From the NCBI GenBank assembly GCA_900540955.1, contig UQIF01000008.1:1-64000 (forward strand): 64,000 nt of DNA. Reading direction: 5' to 3'. A program made the translations under genes and the position numbers. The stretch is from an uncultured Olsenella sp. GTDB lineage: Bacteria; Actinomycetota; Coriobacteriia; Coriobacteriales; Atopobiaceae. The first letter of the stretch is position 1. The number at the start of each line of letters is the position of its first letter. The notes beneath the pieces were generated by a model, which ran no database searches, had not been told where the DNA came from, and worked only from the letters and a program-made list of their open reading frames with translations. Below, one piece after another: positions 8,626-17,710 of this stretch.

Positions 8626-9630
8626 CTAGCGCAGCATATGCGCGACCAGCTCGGTACGAGTTCCGATACCGAGCTTTGCATACACGCTGGATAAGCGGTT
8701 CTTAACGGTGCCCGGCGACACGCCCATATGGTGCGCAATTTCGGCGTTGGTCCATCCGCGGCAGGCGAGCATGGCCATGGTGAACTCGGTGGTGGTCAGA
8801 TCGTCGGCCACATCCTCGCCCGAGTTGGGGTTGTGGATGCGCCGCCACCCATAGCTAAACCGATACGTGATCTCGATGATGCGCGCATAATCGTCGCGAT
8901 ATTGCGTTTTCAGACATGCCTCGATGAGCCCCTGCAACAATCCGTGGTGCTCGCCGATGAGCTCGATAAGGCCGTCGGGGCGCGCTGTGCTCCAGGCGGC
9001 CTCGAAATGCGCCTTTGCGGCGTCGACGTCCCTGAGGCTCATGCAGCCCATGGAAGCCGCCAAATGCAGGAACAGTTCCGAGATGGGGTAGCTTCCCTGT
9101 TTCATGATCAGGGCGTTTTCCACCATGCCAAGGCTGCGGGCGTATTCGCCGCGCAGGTAGAGGGTATGAGCCAGCACGTAGCTGGCAAACAAGCGCAGCC
9201 CTTCGGGCAGGCGTGCTGCAGATCGACAGAAATCGTCGTCGGAATACGGGGAAGGCAGGTGCAGCAGAACGCTTGCCGCCGTGGCGAATAACACGTGGAT
9301 GGCGTGGACGTTGGGGAAATCCCCAACTGCTGGTGTATCGAGGATGCGCGCAAGGCACCGGTGGGCATCGGCGATGCGGTTGAGCGATAAGTCGGCGTAG
9401 CCGCAGATGAAGCATGCTGAATAGCGCAGCGCAAGGTCGCTTGCATCAAGATAAGGGCGTGCCGTCTGGGCGGCGAGGGTGGCCTGTCCGCGAAAGTACA
9501 GTGCCTCCGCCGTAGCGATGGCGCGCGAATCGGGGTCGGAAATGTTCGCGACCGCAGCGTCCATCTGGCCCGGCGTAAAGGCGGTGCACATTAGCGGCAT
9601 GGGGACGTGCGAACAGCCTGCGCGGTCCAT
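8626..9630 (-). CDS. LuxR-type transcriptional regulator
   Basis: The product is about 334 residues. The long N-terminal part is helical and repeat-like, with many alternating Ala/Leu helices reminiscent of TPR packing and several Cys. Residues from about 275 form a LuxR/FixJ (GerE) helix-turn-helix: GWTNAEIAHHMGVSPGTVKNR followed by the usual YAKLGI segment. It is a cytoplasmic DNA-binding regulator with an unknown signal. No receiver domain or ATP-binding motif is visible. The ATG at 9630 follows GGGAG at a normal distance. A TTG start at 9657 would add nine residues but has a poorer site. It could control the adjacent fusion oxidoreductase; this is only proximity. Confidence 0.8.
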   Translation of the reverse strand: MDRAGCSHVPMPLMCTAFTPGQMDAAVANISDPDSRAIATAEALYFRGQATLAAQTARPYLDASDLALRYSACFICGYADLSLNRIADAHRCLARILDTPAVGDFPNVHAIHVLFATAASVLLHLPSPYSDDDFCRSAARLPEGLRLFASYVLAHTLYLRGEYARSLGMVENALIMKQGSYPISELFLHLAASMGCMSLRDVDAAKAHFEAAWSTARPDGLIELIGEHHGLLQGLIEACLKTQYRDDYARIIEITYRFSYGWRRIHNPNSGEDVADDLTTTEFTMAMLACRGWTNAEIAHHMGVSPGTVKNRLSSVYAKLGIGTRTELVAHMLR

Positions 9631-10037
9631 CTTCCATCTCCCATCAGGTGGCAACAACTACGTTGATTTTACTCCCTGACTTCGGGCGCGCTCTTACTGG
9701 AGGATTCAAGTTCCATGCTCTCCGGTCCTTAAAAGCCCTGTTAACCGTGCTGTCTGCATTTTAAAACTAGCGGGAGGGTTACAAAATTTTACACTATCGC
9801 ATTGGCATGTATCGCGGCTTTTGGAACTGCGTCGACGTCGTCGTCTCGCCTTTGCGATACGTCAGGACATCCTTTGCATGGCATAGGCCTCGCTCGAAAG
9901 CAGGTCCGAGGTCGCCGCCGACAAAGAGGCCGATGTACCGACGCCGGCGCCGCGCCGCAGACGGTATCCTAGGGCGCGGGACGCACCGCCGCCCGCACCC
10001 CGAGCGAGCGGACGAATACGAAAAGAAGGGCGAAACG
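9631..10037. other. Intergenic region, divergent promoters
   Basis: About 400 nt separate the divergent LuxR-type and dus genes. The left third is AT-rich (TTTTAAAA, then ACAAAATTTTACAC). The rest is GC-rich and looks like decayed or non-coding sequence. No convincing gene, RNA or repeat is seen. Confidence 0.5.
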
Positions 10038-10991
10038 ATGCTGTTGTCGCTTGCCCCCATGGAGGGGATCACGGGCCATGTGTTCCGACGTGTCCACGCA
10101 GAGGTCTTCGGCGCGCTCGACCGCTACTACACGCCGTTCATCTCGCCGCTCCCCAGGGTGGGGGACGGCTTTACCAAGCGCTACGACCGCGAGCTCGATC
10201 CCGCGAGCAACCTGGGCCTCGATGTCGTGCCGCAGGTCCTGACCAACGATGCCGATCGGTTCGTCTGGGCGGCGGAGCTGCTGTCGGGCATGGGCTACAC
10301 GGAGGTCAACCTCAACCTCGGCTGCCCCTCGGGGACGGTCGTCGCAAAGGAGAAGGGCTCCGGCCTCCTGCGCAACCCGACCCGGCTCGAGGCGTTTCTT
10401 GCCGACGTGTGCGATCGCTCGCCGCTACCGGTATCGATAAAGACACGCGTCGGCATTGTGGACGACGTTGAGTACGATGAGCTCCTCGAGCTGTTCTGCC
10501 GCTGCGGGATCTGCGAGCTCATCGTTCATCCCCGCGTTCAGAAGGACTTCTACAACGGCGCCCCGCGGCGCGGGCTCTACGGCAGAACGCTCGAGCTGGC
10601 GCCGTTTCCCGTGGCCTACAACGGGGATGTCTTTGCGCGCGGCGATTACGACGCGCTGCTCGGCGACTACCCGCAGACGCGCCACGTCATGCTCGGCCGC
10701 GGGATTCTGGCAAACCCTGCCCTCGCGCGCCAGATCCGTGGCGGCGCGGGCCTTACGCGCGACGAGCTCGAGCGCTTCCACGGCGAGCTTTACCGCGCCT
10801 ATACCGAGGAAATGGGCGGAAACGCGGTGTTCCGGATGAAGGAGTGGTGGTCCTATACCAAGTGCGCCTTCGCCGACCCGCGGTCGGTTCACCGCGCCGT
10901 GAGAAAGCTCCGCCGTGCCGACGAGTACGAAGCCGCCGTGCGGCAGATCTTTGCCGCCGAGCCCCTCGCGGATGAGCCGCGGTATTGCTAA
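10038..10991 (+). CDS. dus: tRNA-dihydrouridine synthase family protein
   Basis: The 317-residue enzyme reduces specific uridines in tRNA to dihydrouridine using FMN and NADPH. Diagnostic parts are the N-terminal LAPMEGITG, the active-site block NLNLGCPSGTVVAKEKGSG with the catalytic Cys, and SIKTRVG, followed by the TIM-barrel phosphate-binding end (GRGILANP). Which uridine it modifies cannot be told. The ATG at 10038 follows GAAGGG. An upstream in-frame extension exists but lacks family similarity and was not used. Confidence 0.9.
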   Translation: MLLSLAPMEGITGHVFRRVHAEVFGALDRYYTPFISPLPRVGDGFTKRYDRELDPASNLGLDVVPQVLTNDADRFVWAAELLSGMGYTEVNLNLGCPSGTVVAKEKGSGLLRNPTRLEAFLADVCDRSPLPVSIKTRVGIVDDVEYDELLELFCRCGICELIVHPRVQKDFYNGAPRRGLYGRTLELAPFPVAYNGDVFARGDYDALLGDYPQTRHVMLGRGILANPALARQIRGGAGLTRDELERFHGELYRAYTEEMGGNAVFRMKEWWSYTKCAFADPRSVHRAVRKLRRADEYEAAVRQIFAAEPLADEPRYC

Positions 10992-11035
10992 GCCTCGCGG
11001 CAGGTCCTTCTTTCCAAGGGCGCCTCGCTTAAACC

Positions 11036-11169
11036 GGTTGCATCTTTTACCTACCTTTGCAAAGGCGGGTAAACGCGTGGGGCGACGTCGCCGATCTTCT
11101 GCGACCTGCGGTTTTGTAAGTGGTTGCATCCTTTATTTACCTTTGAAAAGGTAGGTAAAAGATGCAACC
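11036..11169. repeat. 134-nt inverted-repeat element E
   Basis: Arms of 30 nt at 11036-11065 and 11140-11169 are inverted copies with two or three mismatches (GGTTGCATCTTTTACCTACC...). A second, tighter hairpin uses AAGTGGTTGCATC (11118-11130) and its complement (11161-11173), sharing the right arm. Size and plan match four other elements in the window (31374, 39599, 40975, 58622), although the sequence differs. Confidence 0.8.
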
Positions 11170-11241
11170 ACTTGACTGCACCGGCTTTTGCTGGCAAGAA
11201 GTGCGCTCGGCCGCCAATTTCCGACATATGCCAAAAAAGAC

Positions 11242-11296
11242 TTGCGCCGCCAGCGCATTGGCGTATCCTTATTTCTGTCATAAGTCAGAAATAAGG
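11242..11296 (+). promoter_or_regulatory. Promoter and palindromic operator of the DUF134-NifX gene
   Basis: TTGCGC (11242-11247), 16 nt, then TATCCT (11264-11269) forms a sigma-70-like promoter. Overlapping the -10 and expected start site is a perfect palindrome, CCTTATTTCTG (11267-11277) and CAGAAATAAGG (11286-11296), with an 8-nt spacer. The right arm also contains the AAGGAG ribosome site. The DUF134 HTH of the product may bind here, or the hairpin may mask translation. Confidence 0.6.
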
Positions 11297-11306
11297 AGCA
11301 GGAAGC

Positions 11307-12077
11307 ATGGCGGGTCGCCGGCAGAAGGTCAGAAACGTCGGGACGGAGCCTGAATACCTCGGGTTTTCTCCCGACGGCCCGGCGAGTGGGCGCGACATCA
11401 CGTTGGCGGTCGACGAGCTCGAGGCGCTGCGCCTCGTGGATCTCGAGCGCCTGAGCCAAGCCGCGGCCGCCGAGCGCATGGGCGTCGCCCGCGCCACGGT
11501 GGCGGCCATCTGTGACCGCGCCCGTGCAAAGGTCGCAGAGGCGCTGGTCGACGGTCGGTGCCTGGTCGTCTCCGGCGGCAACGTCGCCTATGCCTCCGCT
11601 CCGCAAACCGACGCCGAGCCTTGGCCGGCAAAGAAGGAGAGCGCCATGAGAATCGCGGTCACGTACGACAACGGCAACGTCTTCCAGCACTTCGGTCGCA
11701 CCGAGCAGTTCAAGATCTACGACGTCGAGGACGGCAAGGTCGTCTCTTCGCAGGTCGTGGGCTCCAACGGCGCGGGCCACGGCGCCCTTGCCGGCGTGCT
11801 TGCCGCCGGCGGCGTCAATATCCTTATTTGCGGCGGCATCGGCGGCGGCGCCATCAACGCGCTCTCGCAGACCGGCATCGACATCTACGCGGGCGCCCAA
11901 GGCGACTGCGACGCCATCGTCGCAGCCTTCCTTGCCGGTGAGTTCGAGCAGGTTGAGAGCGCTACCTGCGACTGCCACGGCGAGGGCCACGAGCATGGCC
12001 ACGAGGGTTGCGGCTGCGGCGGCCACGATCACGGCGAGGGCCACTCCCACGAGGGCGGCCACTGCTGCTGCCACTAA
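11307..12077 (+). CDS. DUF134 HTH / NifX-like fusion with His-Cys tail
   Basis: The 256-residue protein joins three parts. Residues 1-95 are DUF134, a sigma-like helix-turn-helix (LDLERLSQ-type, then AAAERMGVARATV). Residues 114-215 are a dinitrogenase iron-molybdenum cofactor (NifX/NifB-type) domain with the GGIGGGAI loop. Residues 221-256 hold ten His and seven Cys, a likely metal-binding tail. In related organisms DUF134 and the NifX-like protein are often separate neighbours. Here an in-frame ATG at 11646 (Met114) is preceded by AAGGAG at six bases, so a second, HTH-less product may be made. Metal sensing or Fe-S/metal handling is inferred. Confidence 0.8.
   Translation: MAGRRQKVRNVGTEPEYLGFSPDGPASGRDITLAVDELEALRLVDLERLSQAAAAERMGVARATVAAICDRARAKVAEALVDGRCLVVSGGNVAYASAPQTDAEPWPAKKESAMRIAVTYDNGNVFQHFGRTEQFKIYDVEDGKVVSSQVVGSNGAGHGALAGVLAAGGVNILICGGIGGGAINALSQTGIDIYAGAQGDCDAIVAAFLAGEFEQVESATCDCHGEGHEHGHEGCGCGGHDHGEGHSHEGGHCCCH
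11634..11648 (+). promoter_or_regulatory. Internal ribosome-binding site and start
   Basis: AAGGAG (11634-11639) is six bases before ATG (11646), exactly at the border between the DUF134 and NifX-like domains. It could yield a 143-residue protein carrying only the cofactor-binding domain and His/Cys tail. Confidence 0.5.
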
Positions 12078-12104
12078 ACGGCGCGGACATAGCCTATAAA
12101 GAAG

Positions 12105-12137
12105 CGCGGCCGGCGGGGTCATCCCTCGCCGGCCGCG
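12105..12137 (+). terminator. Terminator-like hairpin
   Basis: CGCGGCCGGCG pairs perfectly with CGCCGGCCGCG around an 11-nt loop, 27 nt after the DUF134-NifX stop codon. The T-run is poor. Confidence 0.65.
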
Positions 12138-12332
12138 TTGCGTTGCGGGCTTTCGAGGCGCAGGCCGCCGGAGGACTCCGGCCGATGGACCCGCGCGTCT
12201 TGCCGCCTGTCCTTCTTGACGTCTGGCGCGGTTTATACGGGCCTGAACAGGGATAAACTCAAAACATTGAATAAGTCACGCAGGGCGATCAGAGCGGGGG
12301 AGAGGCCGGCGCGGGCACGCCGGCCACACACA

Positions 12333-15300
12333 ATGAGAAGCGCCTTCTATAAAGACACCGTGCGCTCCGTCGCCCATTCACTGGGGCGCTTCGTAGCCAT
12401 CGCGGTCATCGCCGCCCTGGGCACGGGCTTCTTTGCGGGCCTGCGCATGACGGGGCAGGACATGCTCCTTGCGGGTGACGAGTACTACGACGGTACGAAC
12501 CTCTGCGACGCGCGCGTGGTCTCGACGGTGGGTCTCGACCAGCCGCAGGCGAGCCGGCTGCGCGGTATCGTGGGCGTCGACAGCGTGATGCCCGCCTACG
12601 AGGCCGATGTCACCTCGGACGTGGCCGGCGAGCAGTGCACGCTGAGGTTCCACTCGCTCGACGTCGATGCCGCCAAGGCGTGCGCCTACACCGAGACGGC
12701 TGCCGTCTCCAGAGACGCCGACTACATCAACCGCCCTCTGCTCGTGAGCGGCGCTTGGCCCGAGGCGCCGGACGAGTGCCTGCTCTCCGCCGATCAGGTT
12801 TGGCCGAGCGAGGTGAGGCTTGGCGATAAGGTCCGGCTGCTCGAGGGCGTGCAGGACCTGGACAAGACCTTTGCCGTGCAGGAGTTTACCGTCGTGGGCT
12901 TTGTGCACTCCTCGTACTACACCTGCTCGACGAATGCGGGCTCGACCTCGCTCGGAAGCGGCAGGCTCACGAGCTTCGCCTACGTCCCAGAAAGCGCGTT
13001 TGCGCAGGATTACCCCTATACCGAGGCGTTCATAACCGTTGGGGGCGCCCGCGAGCAGCAGTGGGGGACCGATGCCTACCAGGCCAAGGTCGACGAGGTG
13101 ATCGACCGCATCGACGGCATGTCGGACGAGCTCGCCGCCAGCAGGATCGACGACCTGCGCTCTGAGGCGCAGGATAAGCTCGACGAGAAGCGCGCCGAGT
13201 TCGAGCAAAAGAAGGCCGACACGCAGGCGCAGCTCGACGACGCTCAGGCGACCCTCGACGATTCCAAGGCTCAGCTCGACGCCGCCGCGCAGAAGCTCGA
13301 GTCCTCCCGCGCGACCATTGCGTCGAGTGAGGCCGAGCTCGCAGACGGTCAGGCACAGTACGAGTCCGGGGTCTCGGCGCTGGCGCAGAAGCGCGCCGAG
13401 GCGAGCACGGGGTTCGACCAAGCGCAGAGGCAGATCGATGACGGCTGGGCGTCCTATGAGGACGCCATGGGTACGCGTGCCGGCCTTGTGGAGAAGCGCG
13501 ACGAGGCAAGCAGCGGGCTGGAGCGGCTCAACGACGGAATCGCCCAGGTCGAGGCTGGCATCGCCCAGACCCAGGCGGGCATCGATGCGCTGTCCGCGAC
13601 GATCGCGCAGCTCCAAGCGGCCCTCGACGCGCTCGACCCGATGGCCGAGGGGTACGTGGAACAGAAGGCCGCGCTCGAGGCGCAAAAGGCCGCCTGCGAG
13701 CAGAAGCTCGCCGAGGCCCAGGCCGCCCTTCCCGCGCTCGAGGCGCAGAAGGCGGACCTTGAGGGAAAGAAGGCCACGGCCGAGGCCGGCATCCAGCAGC
13801 TCAACGACGGAATCGCCCAGATCGATGCGCAGGTGGCCGGCGTACCCGAGCGACTCGACGCGTCCGCGTCCGAGCTCGCCGCCCAGAAGGCCGCCGCAGA
13901 GCAGGGCTTCGCTGACGCCCAAGCCGAGCTCGATGCCGCCGCAACGCGCCTTAACGAAGGCCGCCGCCAGCTTGCCGACGGTAAGGCGCAGCTGGCCGCG
14001 GGCCAGTCCGAGTACGACGACGGCCTTTCGCAGTGGAAGGCGGGCGCCGAGGAGCTCGCCGCCAAGCGCGCCGAGGCGGAAGGCGAGTTTGCCGACGCCG
14101 AGGCCCAGCTTGCCGAAGCACAGGCAAAGGTGGACGACATCGCATCCAGGAACGCCGCCGTCTACACCCTCGACCTCACCAAGAACATCGGCGCCGAGAG
14201 CTTCCGCTCCGACGCGGGCCGCATCGACAAGATCGCCCAGGTGTTCCCCCTGATCTTCTTCCTCGTGGCGGCGCTCGTCTCGCTCACCACCATGACGCGC
14301 ATGGTCGACGAGGACCGCGTGCTCATCGGCACCTATAAGGCGCTCGGTTACTCGAAGGCCAAGATCTCGTCGAAGTACCTGCTGTACGCGGCCGTCGCGA
14401 GTGGTATCGGGTCGGCCGTCGGCATCGCGGTCCTCTCGATCTTCTTGCCGTGGTTCATCATGGGCGCGTACGCCATCATCTATCCGCTGCCGTGCCGGCC
14501 CGTGCCCATCGACGCGGGCATAGCGCTAGCGTCGGCGGGGCTCGGCATGGGCATAACGGTGGCCGCGACCTGGGCCGCAGTGGCCGCGACCCTGCGCGAG
14601 AAGCCCTCCGAGCTCATGCTCCCGCGCGCCCCGAAGGCGGGCAAGCGCATCCTGCTCGAGCGCGTGAAGCCGGTGTGGCGCAGGATGTCATTCAGCTGGA
14701 AGGTCACGGCTCGCAACCTCTTCCGCTACAAGCGCCGCCTGTGCATGACCGTCATCGGCATCGCCGGCTGCACGGCGCTGCTGCTCACGGGCCTGGGGCT
14801 CCAAAACGCCATCAACGACATCATCGACAAGCAGTTCGGCGAGCTCTACCACTACAACACGACCGTGCGCATGGATGCCGACGCCACAGACGCGCAGCGC
14901 GAGGCCGTGGCAGACCGCGTGGCCGCCGACTCCCAGAGCGACCGCGCCTGGGTCTTTGCCGACAATGCCGTTGCGCGCGCAGCGGGGGCAGCGGACGACG
15001 ACGGCGACCAGCGTATCGAGATCGATGTCCCGCAGGACGAGAACGCCTTCGGCCGGCTCGTGACCATGCGCACGAGGCTGGGTCACGAGCCGCTCTCGCT
15101 CTCCGACGACGGCGCGATCATTACCGAAAAGCTCGCGACGCGCCTTGGCGTGAAGGCCGGCGATGTCATTGCGGTCTACGACGAGGACACCATCGGCAAC
15201 GCGACGGGCGAGCCCCGCGAGGTGCGCGTCGACGGCGTGATGGAGTACTACATCGGCCAGGTCGCCATCATGTCGCCGGAGGCCTATAAGAAGGCATTCG

Positions 15301-15857
15301 GGCAGGAACCGGCGCCCAACGCCCTGTACGCGGGCGTCTCCGAGGACGCCGACGCGCGCTCCTCGCTTTCCGCCGATGTCCTGGCACTGGACGGCGCAAA
15401 GACGCTCATTTACAACGACGAGACCATCAACAGCTACCGCAACATGCTCAAGAGCGTCGACTCGGTCGTCGTCGTGCTCGTGGTCGCCGCCGCGCTTCTT
15501 GCCTTCGTGGTGCTCTACAACCTGACGAACATCAACATCGCCGAGCGCGTGCGCGAGATCGCGACCTTGAAGGTCCTCGGTTTCAAGCCGCGCGAGGTCG
15601 ACGCCTATATCTACCGCGAGACGCTGCTGCTCGCGCTCATCGGCGCGGCCGTGGGCTTGGCGCTCGGCGTCTACATGGAGGGCTTCGTCGTGGTTACGGC
15701 CGAGGTCGACCAGGTCATGTTCGGCCGCGAGATCCACCCCCAGAGCTTCCTGCTCGCCTTTGCGCTCACGATGGCCTTTGCCGTGGCGGTGACCATCGCC
15801 ATGCGCGGCAAGCTCCGCCGCATCAACATGGTCGAGAGCCTAAAGAGCGTCGACTAG
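12333..15857 (+). CDS. Large FtsX-like permease with coiled-coil ectodomain
   Basis: The 1174-residue membrane protein has an N-terminal transmembrane helix (about 15-40). A MacB-like periplasmic region follows, then a coiled coil of about 340 residues (269-606) built of Ala/Glu/Gln/Lys heptads with repeated blocks such as LNDGIAQ. Two FtsX permease domains follow (helices about 630-770 and 1040-1160). Such proteins normally pair with an ABC ATPase for lipoprotein/antimicrobial export or cell-wall control. No ATPase gene is adjacent. The chosen ATG has a purine-rich site (GGGGGAGAGG, 12296-12305) separated from it by a hairpin, GGCCGGCG/CGCCGGCC (12304-12325). An upstream TTG at 12267 is an alternative start. 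Confidence 0.8.
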   Translation: MRSAFYKDTVRSVAHSLGRFVAIAVIAALGTGFFAGLRMTGQDMLLAGDEYYDGTNLCDARVVSTVGLDQPQASRLRGIVGVDSVMPAYEADVTSDVAGEQCTLRFHSLDVDAAKACAYTETAAVSRDADYINRPLLVSGAWPEAPDECLLSADQVWPSEVRLGDKVRLLEGVQDLDKTFAVQEFTVVGFVHSSYYTCSTNAGSTSLGSGRLTSFAYVPESAFAQDYPYTEAFITVGGAREQQWGTDAYQAKVDEVIDRIDGMSDELAASRIDDLRSEAQDKLDEKRAEFEQKKADTQAQLDDAQATLDDSKAQLDAAAQKLESSRATIASSEAELADGQAQYESGVSALAQKRAEASTGFDQAQRQIDDGWASYEDAMGTRAGLVEKRDEASSGLERLNDGIAQVEAGIAQTQAGIDALSATIAQLQAALDALDPMAEGYVEQKAALEAQKAACEQKLAEAQAALPALEAQKADLEGKKATAEAGIQQLNDGIAQIDAQVAGVPERLDASASELAAQKAAAEQGFADAQAELDAAATRLNEGRRQLADGKAQLAAGQSEYDDGLSQWKAGAEELAAKRAEAEGEFADAEAQLAEAQAKVDDIASRNAAVYTLDLTKNIGAESFRSDAGRIDKIAQVFPLIFFLVAALVSLTTMTRMVDEDRVLIGTYKALGYSKAKISSKYLLYAAVASGIGSAVGIAVLSIFLPWFIMGAYAIIYPLPCRPVPIDAGIALASAGLGMGITVAATWAAVAATLREKPSELMLPRAPKAGKRILLERVKPVWRRMSFSWKVTARNLFRYKRRLCMTVIGIAGCTALLLTGLGLQNAINDIIDKQFGELYHYNTTVRMDADATDAQREAVADRVAADSQSDRAWVFADNAVARAAGAADDDGDQRIEIDVPQDENAFGRLVTMRTRLGHEPLSLSDDGAIITEKLATRLGVKAGDVIAVYDEDTIGNATGEPREVRVDGVMEYYIGQVAIMSPEAYKKAFGQEPAPNALYAGVSEDADARSSLSADVLALDGAKTLIYNDETINSYRNMLKSVDSVVVVLVVAAALLAFVVLYNLTNINIAERVREIATLKVLGFKPREVDAYIYRETLLLALIGAAVGLALGVYMEGFVVVTAEVDQVMFGREIHPQSFLLAFALTMAFAVAVTIAMRGKLRRINMVESLKSVD

Positions 15858-15933
15858 CGGCGGCCGTCGAATGGCGCCGGGGCGGGTGGGCGCGGCGCAA
15901 CGTCAGCGTCTGGCCGCCCCGGTGCCCCCGGCG

Positions 15934-16656
15934 CTAGGCCTTCTGCAGCGTTATGGCGATGGTGTTCAGGTAGTCGAGCGCCCCGGCGTCGACGGCGGCG
16001 CGATCGCCTGCGGCGTACTCGTTGTCGCAGGAGATCCAGTCCGCCCATGCCTCGCGGGTGCATGCCATGGCGTGCATATCCAGGATCTTTACGCCGGCGG
16101 TCCGCGCGATCATCGCATGCCACCAGTCGATGTCGTGCATGAACTCGAGTTGCTCGGGCGTCCAAGACGCGAGCAGGCATTCGGGCAGCTCGCCGTGGCA
16201 GTCATGCACCATGCCGGGGATCGAGAGGTAAAGCTTGCCTGCGTCCGCTACGTACGGAAGGAGCTTCTTGCCGAGGTAGTCGGGGTCGCGACCGTAGTAG
16301 TTGTACGAGTCGATGCTCACCACGGCGTCGAAGAACCCTGGCAAGAAGGGCAGGCCCTCGGCGGCATCGGCCTTCACCGGGTGGATACGGCTCGCGGGCA
16401 CGCCCATCTGGTCGAAGAACGCGCGGTTCTCGTCGGGGTTGCTCCAGAGGTCGACGGCATAGACGTCGAGGCCGTACTCGCGCGCGAGCATGACGCTCGT
16501 GATGCCGCTTCCGCTGCCGAGGTCGCACACACGGCTCCCGCACGGGAGGTCGGCGCCGTCGAGCAGCTCCTCGCAGAGCTTGAGCGGGTTGGGGCCCATG
16601 ATCTTAGAGCGCACAAGGCTGGGGTCAAAACTGTTTGACCTGGGGAAATTAGACAT
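15934..16656 (-). CDS. SAM-dependent methyltransferase
   Basis: The 240-residue class I methyltransferase has motif I VCDLGSGSGITS (43-54), the acidic residue of motif II in VYAVDLW, and a motif IV-like FFDAVVSIDSYNYYG. The last is typical of small-molecule methyltransferases of the UbiE-like superfamily. The substrate cannot be inferred. The gene converges with the FtsX-like gene; the GC-rich inverted repeat between them (15870-15930) may terminate both. AGGGA precedes the ATG. Confidence 0.82.
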   Translation of the reverse strand: MSNFPRSNSFDPSLVRSKIMGPNPLKLCEELLDGADLPCGSRVCDLGSGSGITSVMLAREYGLDVYAVDLWSNPDENRAFFDQMGVPASRIHPVKADAAEGLPFLPGFFDAVVSIDSYNYYGRDPDYLGKKLLPYVADAGKLYLSIPGMVHDCHGELPECLLASWTPEQLEFMHDIDWWHAMIARTAGVKILDMHAMACTREAWADWISCDNEYAAGDRAAVDAGALDYLNTIAITLQKA

Positions 16657-16930
16657 AACTGTCCCTATTCGTTGTCGTTTGCAGGTTTGCGGTCGCCCCC
16701 TTGCGTGGTCGGGCGATCAAGAAAACCTAACGAACAAGGACCAAAAAGACATCCCCTTACAGAGTCGTGGCGGACGGTCGCCCGCCGATCGAGGCAATCA
16801 TAGTCCGTGCGGGGACATTTGGCGAGCGACATTCGTCCCGAGCAGGTGCCGCTCGCGGGCGTCCGCCCTTATTTCCGACACAGCCATGGGCGATAATGGC
16901 GGCCTTACGAACTGAGGATTGGACCATCGT
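16657..16930. other. Divergent promoter region
   Basis: These 274 nt separate the divergent methyltransferase and ferredoxin genes. No open frame with a ribosome site, repeat or RNA is evident. The long minus-strand frame across it is antisense to the next gene. Confidence 0.4.
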
Positions 16931-17686
16931 ATGATTCTGTACTTCAGCGGAGAGGGGAATAGCCGTCACGTCGCCGAGCGCATTGCCGAGCGCGTGGGCG
17001 ATACCGCTGTGTCTATCGAGAAGTACAAGGGCGAGGCGGCGCCCCGCATCGTCATCGACGAGGACGAGTGCTTGGGGTTCGTTGCCCCGACGTACTGCTG
17101 GGGGCTGCCGGCTCCTGCCGCCGACTTCCTCGAGCGTGCCTCGTTCTACGTGGTGGAGGGGGCCTACGTCTTTACCGCCACGACGTTCGGCACGACTGCC
17201 GGCCAGACCACGCACCTTGCCGCCGACCTGCTGCGAAAGCAGGGCGTTCAGACGACGGCCCAGTTCAGTGTCCAGATGCCGGACACCTGGACGCCCCTGT
17301 TCGACCTCTCTGACAAGCAGAAGGTCGCGAAGATCAACGCCGCCGCGGAGGTCCAGATCGACGAGTGCGCCGACATGGTGAGCAATCGCGTCGCCGGCAA
17401 CCACGTGCGTCGCGAGATTCCGATGTTCGCTTCAAAAATCTACTACCGCCTCGGCGCCCCGGCATGCCAGGACACGAGCAAGTTCACCGTCGACGTGGAC
17501 GCCTGCGTGGGCTGCGGGCTGTGCGCGAGGCGATGCCCCGTCGATGCCATTCAGATGCACGGCGGCCTGCCCACCTGGGCTAAGGCCCAGTGCGCCGCCT
17601 GTCTGCGCTGCCTGCACAGCTGTCCCAAGTTCGCCATTCAGCGCGGCCCCAAGACCCGCTCTCACGGGCAGTACCTGCACCCGTAG
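16931..17686 (+). CDS. EFR1-type flavodoxin-ferredoxin fusion
   Basis: The 251-residue protein has an N-terminal flavodoxin-like domain (YFSGEGNSRHVAE, then APTYCWGLP). Its C-terminal 2[4Fe-4S] ferredoxin has clusters CVGCGLCARRCP and CAACLRCLHSCP. This is the EFR1 architecture of anaerobes, in which FMN and two clusters pass electrons within one chain. The ATG at 16931 with GGA seven bases upstream was preferred over a TTG four codons earlier, where the purine-rich sequence is too close. Partner enzymes are not adjacent. Confidence 0.88.
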   Translation: MILYFSGEGNSRHVAERIAERVGDTAVSIEKYKGEAAPRIVIDEDECLGFVAPTYCWGLPAPAADFLERASFYVVEGAYVFTATTFGTTAGQTTHLAADLLRKQGVQTTAQFSVQMPDTWTPLFDLSDKQKVAKINAAAEVQIDECADMVSNRVAGNHVRREIPMFASKIYYRLGAPACQDTSKFTVDVDACVGCGLCARRCPVDAIQMHGGLPTWAKAQCAACLRCLHSCPKFAIQRGPKTRSHGQYLHP

Positions 17687-17710
17687 CCGGTCTGCGGCGT
17701 CGCGCGACGG

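Noticed and set aside
13140..14150. DNA tandem repeat
   Set aside because: The repeated pattern is the codon bias of an Ala/Glu/Lys coiled coil; only short blocks are identical.
16757..17404. Minus-strand frame over the EFR1 gene
   Set aside because: It overlaps a gene with two exact ferredoxin motifs and has no ribosome site.
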